Below the pieces are notes generated by a model. It made no database searches. It was not told the origin of the DNA and saw nothing but the letters and a program-made list of their open reading frames with translations. A DNA stretch of 64,000 nucleotides. Origin: UBA974 sp002292405 (GTDB taxonomy: Bacteria > Bacteroidota > Bacteroidia > Flavobacteriales_D > Sanyastnellaceae). Location: assembly GCA_943842425.1 (NCBI GenBank), contig CALTBR010000002.1, forward strand, positions 186,001-250,000, written 5' to 3'. The position numbers were made by a program, and so were the translations under genes. This document shows, piece after piece, positions 8,630 through 16,458 of the stretch (position 1 is the first letter of the stretch; each line of letters starts with the position of its first letter).

Positions 8630-9685
8630 TTGAGTAAAGACGTAAAACAAAATATAGTTTCACAAGAATTTAAAATTGGAACCTTAATGATATTAGGTGT
8701 AGTCCTACTGATAACAGGACTGAACTATCTCAAAGGTTTTAATCCACTGAGTAAACAAATTCATTTATTTGCGGTTTACGAAAGAATTGAAGGTCTTGCA
8801 GTCTCGAACCCCGTTCTAGTGAATGGTTTCAAAGTTGGACAGGTTACGAATGTTAATTTTCTAGAGGATGGAGATGGTGCTCTGCTTGTAGAGTTTACGA
8901 TTGAAGAATCTAAGCTTAAAGTACCAATTGACTCTGATGCAAAAATTTATTCTTCCGACCTCTTTGGCACAAAGGCTATAAAGATTGAGCCTGGCGTTAC
9001 AGATATATATATTCAAAATGGAGATACTCTACTTTCCTCAGTTGAGATGGATATCACAGCTGCAGTAAGAAAGGAATTAGAACCACTTAGGCGTAAAACT
9101 GAAGAACTGATTAAAGGTGTTGACGATATTCTTTTGAATATGAAAGCAGTCTTTGAAGACGATGCAACACAGGGCCTCCCATCTGCATTTGAAAGCATGC
9201 AACGAACGCTCAGAACCCTTGAAAATACAGCGAATAATCTTGACGGTCTTGTGGAGGAGAATAGAATCATCTTTACAAGAGTCATGTCTAATGTTGATGT
9301 TTTATCTCTTAACTTAAGAAACAACAACAAGAAGATTACAAACATCATTTCTAATTTTTCTGACCTAAGTGACTCTTTAGTTAAAGTAGATATCGCTACA
9401 ACGATGGCTAGAGCTGACAGAGCTATGGAAGAAATCACCGTGATGACAAAACGAATTAACAATGGTGAAGGAACCTTAGGTAAACTAATGGTTGACGACT
9501 CACTTTACAATGGTTTAGTCGAATCTAATATTGAAATACAAGAGCTTTTAGACGATTTACAACTGAACCCTTGGAAGTATGTTAGGGTGAGCCTTTTTGG
9601 AAGAAAACAAGATGCGAAGATGTCTAAAGGAGATCTCAAACGAATGGAGAAAATGATTCGGGAGGAAATAGGGAAACAACAATAA
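8630..9685 (+). CDS. MCE/MlaD family lipid-transport protein
   Basis: 351 residues with one N-terminal membrane anchor (residues 17-32) and a single MCE domain at about residues 38-115 (HLFAVYERIEGLAVSNPV, then VNGFKVGQVTNV). A long helical/coiled region and a short charged tail follow. MlaD-type proteins form hexameric rings that carry phospholipids between membranes. The start is a TTG at 8630, 4 nt after the amidase stop. No MlaE/MlaF-like genes are in this operon. Amidase-MCE-FeS-FeS is a gene order I recall from other Flavobacteriia, but I cannot check that here. Confidence 0.88.
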   Translation: MSKDVKQNIVSQEFKIGTLMILGVVLLITGLNYLKGFNPLSKQIHLFAVYERIEGLAVSNPVLVNGFKVGQVTNVNFLEDGDGALLVEFTIEESKLKVPIDSDAKIYSSDLFGTKAIKIEPGVTDIYIQNGDTLLSSVEMDITAAVRKELEPLRRKTEELIKGVDDILLNMKAVFEDDATQGLPSAFESMQRTLRTLENTANNLDGLVEENRIIFTRVMSNVDVLSLNLRNNNKKITNIISNFSDLSDSLVKVDIATTMARADRAMEEITVMTKRINNGEGTLGKLMVDDSLYNGLVESNIEIQELLDDLQLNPWKYVRVSLFGRKQDAKMSKGDLKRMEKMIREEIGKQQ

Positions 9686-9700
9686 AAGGCTGAAAACACG

Positions 9701-11032
9701 ATGATTTCACAGTTGATTTTTGTCTTGATGTTAAGTCTGGGAATTTCTCTTTTCGTTCGCCGTATTGCTTTTATCCGCCGCAACATTAATATGGGGCGAA
9801 AGATTGATTTATCTGATCGCAAAGCTGAGCGCTGGAAGACTATGGCGCTTGTAGCTATAGGCCAAAGCAAAATGGTAGCTCGTCCAGTAGCAGGTATCCT
9901 CCACATATTTGTATATGCTGGATTCGTTATCATAAATCTAGAGATGCTAGAGATTGTGATGGATGGAATACTCGGTACACATCGTCTATTTTCTTTTGTT
10001 GGTCCTATTTACGATTCATTAATTGGGGCCTTTGAGTTTCTTGCCTTGGGAGTTCTTGTTGCTTGTGCTGTGTTTTTAATTAGAAGAAACGTGATAGGAT
10101 TGGCTCGATTTAAATCAAAGGAAATGGGTGGTTGGCCCTCTCTAGATGCGAATATCATCTTGGTAGCTGAGATTTTACTCATGTTCGCTTTTCTGAGTAT
10201 GAATGCTACAGACGCGATTGCAATTGAAAGAGGGCTTGAGCACTATGTTGATGCAGGTAGCTTCCCTGTAAGCCAATTCCTCACCCCTCTTTACGTAGGT
10301 CTTAGCGATGTGCGATTGGTATTTGCTGAACGCGGATTTTGGTGGTTCCACATTGCAGGAGTTCTATCATTTCTGGTTTACGTACCCTACTCAAAACACT
10401 TCCATATATTACTCGCTTTCCCTAACACCTATTATTCTAATCTTGACGAAAGTTCTAAGATGGACAATATGGCATCTGTGAAAAAGGAAGTGGATCTTAT
10501 GATGGACCCCACTGCCGATCCTTACGCTACTCCTGCCCCACTCCCTGAAGGGGAAGTTGAGGATACTCCGTGTTTTGGAGTGAAAGACGGATCAGATCTA
10601 ACCTGGAAACAGATTATGGAGGCCTACTCATGCACTGAGTGTGGTAGGTGTACTTCTGTTTGTCCTGCTAGCAATACAGGAAAAGAATTGTCGCCTAGGA
10701 AGATAATGATGGATTGTAGAGACAGAATGGATGAGATGGGAGAAAATAGAGATACTAATTCTGGTGAGTTTAAAGAAGATGGAAAGAAATTATTGGGGGA
10801 CTATATTTCTGAAGAAGAACTTTGGGCTTGCACCTCGTGCCAAGCGTGTGTAGATGCCTGCCCTATCAATATCAGTCCCATGGGAATCATCTTAGACATG
10901 CGCAGAAGCCTCATTATGGAGGATAGCAAATCTCCTGAACCCATAACTACTATGTTTAACAATATTGAAAATAACGGCGCTCCGTGGGCCTTCCCCGCTG
11001 CAAGCAGAGGAGATTGGATTAAAGAAGCATAA
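9701..11032 (+). CDS. membrane-bound (Fe-S)-binding oxidoreductase subunit
   Basis: 443 residues. The N-terminal half has several membrane spans (about residues 1-20, 65-90, 105-130, 150-170, 205-230), as in respiratory cytochrome-b-like subunits. The C-terminal half has two 4Fe-4S ferredoxin motifs, CTECGRCTSVCPASN (about residues 310-324) and CTSCQACVDACPIN (about 376-389). It resembles HdrC/GlpC/LutB-type electron carriers. The next gene, 4 nt downstream, encodes a CCG-domain protein and is the probable partner. The electron donor and acceptor are unknown. Confidence 0.85.
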   Translation: MISQLIFVLMLSLGISLFVRRIAFIRRNINMGRKIDLSDRKAERWKTMALVAIGQSKMVARPVAGILHIFVYAGFVIINLEMLEIVMDGILGTHRLFSFVGPIYDSLIGAFEFLALGVLVACAVFLIRRNVIGLARFKSKEMGGWPSLDANIILVAEILLMFAFLSMNATDAIAIERGLEHYVDAGSFPVSQFLTPLYVGLSDVRLVFAERGFWWFHIAGVLSFLVYVPYSKHFHILLAFPNTYYSNLDESSKMDNMASVKKEVDLMMDPTADPYATPAPLPEGEVEDTPCFGVKDGSDLTWKQIMEAYSCTECGRCTSVCPASNTGKELSPRKIMMDCRDRMDEMGENRDTNSGEFKEDGKKLLGDYISEEELWACTSCQACVDACPINISPMGIILDMRRSLIMEDSKSPEPITTMFNNIENNGAPWAFPAASRGDWIKEA

Positions 11033-11035
11033 ACA

Positions 11036-11836
11036 ATGAATACTTTTAAAGTACATACAATGGCGGAAATGACTGCCGAAGGAAAAGCTCCTGATGTTCT
11101 TTTCTGGGTTGGCTGTGCTGGAAGTTTTGACGATAGAGCAAAAAGCATAACCAAAGCAATTGCAAGGATATTACATCACACTGAAGTAAGTTTTGCTGTA
11201 CTCGGTGCAGAGGAAAGCTGTACAGGTGATCCTGCAAAGCGAGCTGGAAACGAATTTCTATTCCAAATGCAAGCTGCAGCAAATATTTCCGTTTTAAACG
11301 GTTACGGAATCAAAAAAATCGTTACAGGCTGCCCGCACTGCTTTAACATCATGAAAAATGAGTACCCTGAGCTCGGAGGGAAATATGAAGTAATGCACCA
11401 CAGCCAGTTTATTGCAACATTAATTGCTGACGGAAAACTCACACTTGCTGACGACCACCCCTTTAAAGGAAAGCGAATTACCTTCCACGACCCATGCTAT
11501 TTAGGCAGAGGAAATGGTGAGTACGAAGCTCCCCGTTCTGTCATCGAAGCACTCGATGCTGAACTTGTTGAGATGCGACGATGTAAGTCAAAAGGCCTAT
11601 GCTGTGGAGCAGGTGGGGCACAGATGTTCAAGGAAGCAGAAAAAGGAAACAAGGAAATCAACGACGAACGTACTGAAGATGTTCTAGAAACAAAAGCAAG
11701 CGTTGTTGCTACAGGCTGTCCATTCTGCAACACCATGATGACAGATGGAGTGAAGTCCGCAGAAAAATCAAATACAGTCGATGTACAAGATATCGCAGAG
11801 ATGATCGCTAAGGCAGCAAATATTTTACCAGAATAA
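11036..11836 (+). CDS. (Fe-S)-binding protein with cysteine-rich CCG domains
   Basis: 266 residues of the HdrB/GlpC/LutA type. Two cysteine-rich repeats are visible: GCPHCFNIMKNEYPEL with the preceding VGCAGSFDDRA in the first half, and CYLGRG ... CCGAGGAQMF ... GCPFCNTMM in the second. Such CCG domains bind a non-cubane Fe-S cluster and act in thiol/disulfide or hydride-linked redox. It lies directly between the membrane ferredoxin gene and fabG with 2-4 nt gaps, so the two Fe-S proteins very likely form one complex. The substrate cannot be inferred. Confidence 0.85.
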   Translation: MNTFKVHTMAEMTAEGKAPDVLFWVGCAGSFDDRAKSITKAIARILHHTEVSFAVLGAEESCTGDPAKRAGNEFLFQMQAAANISVLNGYGIKKIVTGCPHCFNIMKNEYPELGGKYEVMHHSQFIATLIADGKLTLADDHPFKGKRITFHDPCYLGRGNGEYEAPRSVIEALDAELVEMRRCKSKGLCCGAGGAQMFKEAEKGNKEINDERTEDVLETKASVVATGCPFCNTMMTDGVKSAEKSNTVDVQDIAEMIAKAANILPE

Positions 11837-11838
11837 AT

Positions 11839-12585
11839 ATGTTATTACAAGGAAAAATCGCAATAATTACAGGAGCTTCAAGAGGCATCGGTAAATCTAT
11901 AGCAAAGTCATTCATCGCTCAAGGCGCTACAGTAGCTTTTACATATCGAAGCTCAGAGGAGAAAGCTATAGAACTTGAAAAAGAACTTACAGCAGATGGT
12001 GGAATGGCGAAGGGATTCAAATCTGACGCTTCTAAGATGGCGGATGCAGAATCTCTAGTAAAAGAAGTTTTAGAAGCATACGGCACAATAGACATTGTCG
12101 TAAATAACGCTGGAATTACTGACGATACTTTACTTATGAGAATGTCCGAAGACCAATGGGATCGAGTTATTAACGTAAACCTCAAGAGCTGCTTCAACCT
12201 CACTAAAGCCGTTCTCAAAACGATGTTAAAAGCTAGATTTGGCTCAATCATCAACATAAGTTCAGTGGTAGGAGTTCAAGGCAATGCAGGCCAAGCTAAC
12301 TACGCCGCATCCAAAGCCGGCATGCTTGGTTTTACTAAATCTATCGCTCTTGAGCTAGGCTCACGCAACATTCGTTGTAACGCAATAGCACCCGGATTTA
12401 TCGAAACAGAAATGACGGAGAAGTTAGACCCGGACACTGTTCAAGGCTGGCGTAACACCATCCCTTTGAAACGAGGAGGAACACCTGAGGATGTAGCCAA
12501 TGCATGCATTTTCTTAGCCAGTGACATGTCTTCGTATGTCACAGGCCAAACATTAAACGTTTGTGGCGGAATGATCACTGCATAA
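11839..12585 (+). CDS. fabG: 3-oxoacyl-[acyl-carrier-protein] reductase
   Basis: 248 residues, a classical short-chain dehydrogenase. It reduces 3-oxoacyl-ACP with NADPH in fatty acid elongation. Motifs are TGASRGIGKSIA (cofactor loop, residues 9-20), NNAGITDD (about 88-95), the catalytic Ser near INISSVVGVQG, and YAASKAG with the Tyr and Lys. The C-terminal GGMITA ending is typical of FabG. The start lies 2 nt after the Fe-S gene stop. Isolated from other fab genes, so a related SDR role is possible. Confidence 0.85.
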   Translation: MLLQGKIAIITGASRGIGKSIAKSFIAQGATVAFTYRSSEEKAIELEKELTADGGMAKGFKSDASKMADAESLVKEVLEAYGTIDIVVNNAGITDDTLLMRMSEDQWDRVINVNLKSCFNLTKAVLKTMLKARFGSIINISSVVGVQGNAGQANYAASKAGMLGFTKSIALELGSRNIRCNAIAPGFIETEMTEKLDPDTVQGWRNTIPLKRGGTPEDVANACIFLASDMSSYVTGQTLNVCGGMITA

Positions 12586-12594
12586 GAATTTTTG

Positions 12595-14721
12595 ATGCAC
12601 GATTTATTGACGGATATTCAGGTAAACGCTCCACTGTGGAAATGGATTCTAGGCGGTTGTGTTGCATTAGGTCTAGCTCTACTCAGATACGCCATCGGAA
12701 CTGACAGACCATCACAATCATGGCTGCGTTGGGGATTAGGGGGATTAAGGTTTATTGTTTTAGGAACGCTTTGCTTTCTGCTATTAGAGCCATTGATGAA
12801 GTCTCTAACTCAGGAAGTAGAACCATCAAAGATCATTTTAGTTCACGATGGTACTTCATCTCAATGGTTGGGGAAAGATAGCACGGCTAAGAAACTTGAA
12901 TTACAGACGTGGATTAAAGAGCTTCCAAAGTTTTTTAACGATCGAGGTATAGACACCCAGAGTTTTATTTTCGGAACTCAGCTTCAGAGTATATCATCTA
13001 TTTCTAGCAAAAAGGATTCACTTAAGTTTAATTTTCCAAGAACTGATATAGCTGGTGCGATCGAAGGCGTTCGAGATCTTTTTTCTCATAAAAATATAGC
13101 TGCCGTAATTATTACAACTGACGGGCTATCAAATAGAGGACACAATCCTGAGTTTAGCTCCCAATTCATGAATGCACCGCATTTTTTTGTGGGTAGTGGA
13201 GATACAACAAATATTAAAGATTTAAAGATTGTCGATTTAATCTGCAACAATGTTGCCTACTTGGGCAATGACTTTCCTGTGGAGGTTAGGCTTCATGCTC
13301 GGGGCTTCAAAGGAGAGAACATTAACACTACCATATCTATTAATGGCATAAAGAAAGAAGAAGTGGTTTGGTTTAGTGAATCCGAAGTAGATTCTAAAAG
13401 CCACAAATTCACAATAAGAGCAGATAAGGTGGGAGCTCAAAAGATTCGCGTTGTCTCGAGGGCCGATATATCTAATGAGGAATTGATGTCCAACAATTCC
13501 CGCACAGCCATTATTGATATTCTCGAGAGCAAAAGGCGGGTCTTGATTGTTGCTAATGCTCCACATCCAGATGTTGCAGCTTTAAAAAACGCTATACAAA
13601 GCAACAAGCATCAAGAAGTAGAAGTTGTTTGGGCTACCGAGTTAAATCAAAATGAAGAGATGCCCGAATACGACATCATGATTCTTCACAACCTACCTAA
13701 CCCACAAGTCCCTCTACCTGTCGCAGTTGGAGAAGCAATTGCACAAGATGTTCCTATGTTATTTATTGGTGGTGCTAATGTGAATTGGAAACAACTTCCA
13801 ACAGAAAGAACTGGAATAATCTATGAGACTTCTGACCTTTACGAAAGTGTGGGCAGCAGTGTGAATGATGAGTTTTCTTTATTTTCTTTTGAAAAGACTC
13901 TTGACACTAAGCTTTCGTATATGCCTCCATTAAACTCTGTTTTAGGGAAAGTTGAAGCGAAAAAATCCTTAGATGTATTGCTGTATAAGAAGTTGGGGTC
14001 GCTTGAAACTGTTTGGCCTTTGTGGGCGTTCAATAAAGATGCAGCTGGGAGGAGAAGCGGCGTGATCTTAGGTGATGGGATATGGAGATGGAGGATGGAA
14101 AATTTTATGAAAGATGGTGATTTCGAAGCATTCGATAATTTGATCAACAACTCGATAAAATATCTGTCGAGTAGAGATGATATTCGGCGATTTAGGATAG
14201 AGTCTCCTGACAAATTGTACGAAGATGAAAAGGTTAAATTTACCGCTCAAGTTTATGATGCTTCGCTTAACCCAACCACAGACGTAGATGTAGAGCTGTC
14301 AATCTCAGACGAGGATGGACAGGAATTTGATTTTTTCTTTACTACTGAAAACAACTACTACTCGCTTAATTGTGGCAGACTTACACCAGGGACTTATACT
14401 TGGGAATCACATTGTATATTAGATTCAGAGGTGAGAGAGCTAAAAGGTGAATTTAACGTAGTTGAACTTAAAGCTGAACAAACATCATTGGCGGCTGACC
14501 ACGGCCTTTTAAAAAGACTTAGTAAGAAATCTGGAGGATTGTTCCTTGGAACAATTGCTGAAGCCGAATTGATTGGTGTATTAGATAATATTGAACTTAG
14601 AGATATTGTACATGAATATACCGAAAGGCAAGAACTTATTCGTTATGATATTCTAGTTTGGCTTATACTTGGAGCAATAACTTTAGAATGGGTCATTAGG
14701 AGAAGGCAAGGGGGGTATTAA
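12595..14721 (+). CDS. VWA-like membrane protein
   Basis: 708 residues. Two N-terminal membrane spans (about residues 15-35 and 47-66) are followed by a soluble region beginning IILVHDGTSSQW, where a von Willebrand A domain usually starts. The MIDAS is incomplete: an HDGTS segment stands where DxSxS is expected. ITTDGLSNRG (about residue 180) follows, then beta-rich domains and a final membrane span with a WVIRRRQGG tail. Such BatA-like or glutamine-amidotransferase-like membrane proteins are common in Bacteroidota and have no assigned reaction. The ATG at 12595 is used; a TTG one codon upstream is also possible. Confidence 0.7.
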   Translation: MHDLLTDIQVNAPLWKWILGGCVALGLALLRYAIGTDRPSQSWLRWGLGGLRFIVLGTLCFLLLEPLMKSLTQEVEPSKIILVHDGTSSQWLGKDSTAKKLELQTWIKELPKFFNDRGIDTQSFIFGTQLQSISSISSKKDSLKFNFPRTDIAGAIEGVRDLFSHKNIAAVIITTDGLSNRGHNPEFSSQFMNAPHFFVGSGDTTNIKDLKIVDLICNNVAYLGNDFPVEVRLHARGFKGENINTTISINGIKKEEVVWFSESEVDSKSHKFTIRADKVGAQKIRVVSRADISNEELMSNNSRTAIIDILESKRRVLIVANAPHPDVAALKNAIQSNKHQEVEVVWATELNQNEEMPEYDIMILHNLPNPQVPLPVAVGEAIAQDVPMLFIGGANVNWKQLPTERTGIIYETSDLYESVGSSVNDEFSLFSFEKTLDTKLSYMPPLNSVLGKVEAKKSLDVLLYKKLGSLETVWPLWAFNKDAAGRRSGVILGDGIWRWRMENFMKDGDFEAFDNLINNSIKYLSSRDDIRRFRIESPDKLYEDEKVKFTAQVYDASLNPTTDVDVELSISDEDGQEFDFFFTTENNYYSLNCGRLTPGTYTWESHCILDSEVRELKGEFNVVELKAEQTSLAADHGLLKRLSKKSGGLFLGTIAEAELIGVLDNIELRDIVHEYTERQELIRYDILVWLILGAITLEWVIRRRQGGY

Positions 14722-14769
14722 TTCTTATGGAAAAACATTTAAATTTTTAAAATCATTAATATATAGATT

Positions 14770-15606
14770 ATGAATATACCAACAGACGAAGAAAAGAAAC
14801 GCATACGACTCATCGTAATTGCGACATTAGTAATTCTCCCAGTCATTTTACTTTGGAGCTCACTCACCGTAACCATTAAATCGGGTCACGGTGGGTTAAT
14901 TTTTCATACTTTCGGAAACGGAGTAAACCCTGAAACTCCAGCTATGACAAGTGGATTTCATATAAAGGCTCCATGGGATAAAATATACGAATACGAAATA
15001 AGACAGCAAGAGCTTTTCGAAAATCTTGAGGTTTTATCATCGAATCTATTAAAGATTAAACTGGATATGACTGTCTTTTACCAGCCCGTTTATGACAAGC
15101 TAGGATATCTCGAGACTGAGCGTGGATCTCGGTATAAAGAAAAGGTGATCCAACCTGCAATGAGGGCTGTAGCAAGAGAAGTTATAGCTAAATACCTACC
15201 TGAAGAATTTAACACAACCAAGCGTGAAGAAATTCAGTTAGAGATTGAAACTAGATTGACTGAAAAGCTATCTAACAACTACATTCAACTAAACGATGTT
15301 TTGATTAGAAACATTGAACTTCCTCTAACTCTTGAGCAAGCTATTGAACGAAAACTTCAACAAGAGCAGGAGTCTTTAGAGTACGAATTCCGTATAGAAA
15401 AAGCGAGTAAAGAAGCAGACCGTCAGCGAATTGAAGCGGAAGGAATTCGCGATTTCCAAAACATCGTATCTCAGAGTATTTCTGACGATTTACTTCAATG
15501 GAAGGGCATCGAAGCAACAACTGTACTCGCAAACAGCAACAACGCAAAAGTTGTTGTTATCGGATCGGGTGAAAGTGGACTACCTTTAATTCTAGGAGGA
15601 AACTAG
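14770..15606 (+). CDS. prohibitin/SPFH family membrane protein
   Basis: 278 residues with one N-terminal membrane helix (residues 13-32). The SPFH/band-7 domain spans about 35-215 (GHGGLIFHTFGNGV ... GFHIKAPWDKIYEYEIR) and a coiled, charged segment about 195-235 (EYEFRIEKASKEADRQRIEAE). SPFH proteins form large ring oligomers that organise membranes or restrain FtsH-type proteases. The 48-nt gap from the VWA gene and its own downstream terminator suggest it may also be transcribed alone. Confidence 0.88.
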   Translation: MNIPTDEEKKRIRLIVIATLVILPVILLWSSLTVTIKSGHGGLIFHTFGNGVNPETPAMTSGFHIKAPWDKIYEYEIRQQELFENLEVLSSNLLKIKLDMTVFYQPVYDKLGYLETERGSRYKEKVIQPAMRAVAREVIAKYLPEEFNTTKREEIQLEIETRLTEKLSNNYIQLNDVLIRNIELPLTLEQAIERKLQQEQESLEYEFRIEKASKEADRQRIEAEGIRDFQNIVSQSISDDLLQWKGIEATTVLANSNNAKVVVIGSGESGLPLILGGN

Positions 15607-15628
15607 AAACTCAAAAATACATTTATAA

Positions 15629-15660
15629 AAAAGGCCCGCTGAAGTAGCGGGCCTTTTTTA
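15629..15660. terminator. bidirectional rho-independent terminator
   Basis: An AAGGCCCGCT/AGCGGGCCTT stem with a short GAAGT loop is flanked by A's on the left and T's on the right. It lies between the convergent prohibitin-like gene and rpmB, so it can end transcripts from both sides. Confidence 0.92.
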
Positions 15661-15696
15661 ATATCTTAAGTAATACTCTGTCGTGTAAAATAAATC

Positions 15697-15942
15697 TTAT
15701 GATTTTTCAACTAAAATACCTTCGCTTTTAGCACGGTTCATTGCCGCAAGTAAACCTATCTTGTTGATCGTACGCATCGCTGCAACAGAAACTCGTAGAG
15801 TTACCCATCTATCTTCTTCTGATATATAAAAACGCTTGCGTTGTAGATTCGGGTAAAAACGACGCTTGGTCTTGGCATTAGAGTGACTAACGTTGTTTCC
15901 AAACATCACTTTCTTTCCTGTTATCTGACAAATACGGCTCAT
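15697..15942 (-). CDS. rpmB: 50S ribosomal protein L28
   Basis: 81 residues that read as a complete L28: SRICQITGKKVMFGNNVSHS at the start, KTKRRFYPNLQRKRFY in the middle, and LRVSVAAMRTINKIGL toward the end. It is preceded by pncC with 39 nt between and followed directly by a terminator. The usual Bacteroidota companions rpmG and the DUF4295 gene are absent here. Confidence 0.95.
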   Translation of the reverse strand: MSRICQITGKKVMFGNNVSHSNAKTKRRFYPNLQRKRFYISEEDRWVTLRVSVAAMRTINKIGLLAAMNRAKSEGILVEKS

Positions 15943-15981
15943 GACACTAAATTTAGGAGTGCAAAGAAACGACTTTTTTCT

Positions 15982-16458
15982 CTATCTACCAACACTTGCA
16001 GTAAAACTCTTCAAGGATTCCTTTAAATATTGAACCCCCTTTTCAACAGCTGCGTCAACCACCTCACTCCTATCACCTTCTATATGTAGAATCCAAGATT
16101 TGCAACCATTTGGTCCAGCAACTGAAAAACAAACTGTTCCTACTGGAGTTGACGCAGTCCCTCCTGAAGGGCCGGCTATTCCAGTCGTTGCAATCGCAAA
16201 ATCAACATTAAGAACATCTCTACACCCCAGAGCCATAGACTCAGCAACTTCAAGACTTACCACGCCATATTGTTCAATGGTTGAAGCGTCAACATTCAAA
16301 AGTGAACACTTCACATCGGTAGCATAGGCAACAATACCACCCCGAAAATAACGACTGGAGCCCGAAACGGAGCTAATCGCTTTCGCGATCGCTCCGCCCG
16401 TTAAACTTTCGGCTGTCCCGAGAGTAAAGTCACAGTCAGAAAAATCAGTCAACTGCAA
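15982..16458 (-). CDS. pncC: nicotinamide-nucleotide amidohydrolase (CinA C-terminal domain only)
   Basis: 158 residues corresponding to the CinA C-terminal domain. It deamidates NMN to nicotinate mononucleotide in NAD recycling. Motifs are LGTAESLTGG (catalytic Ser), FRGGIVAYATDVK and ATTGIAGPSGGT. The N-terminal MoeA/competence-like domain of full CinA is missing, as in PncC proteins. The start is a TTG at 16458 that overlaps the upstream gene by 14 nt. In many Bacteroidota a cinA gene precedes rpmB, which matches the order here. Confidence 0.87.
   Translation of the reverse strand: MQLTDFSDCDFTLGTAESLTGGAIAKAISSVSGSSRYFRGGIVAYATDVKCSLLNVDASTIEQYGVVSLEVAESMALGCRDVLNVDFAIATTGIAGPSGGTASTPVGTVCFSVAGPNGCKSWILHIEGDRSEVVDAAVEKGVQYLKESLKSFTASVGR

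Noticed and set aside
9013..9462. 149-codon minus-strand frame inside the MCE gene
   Set aside because: Antisense to a well-supported gene and without signal, motif or promoter.
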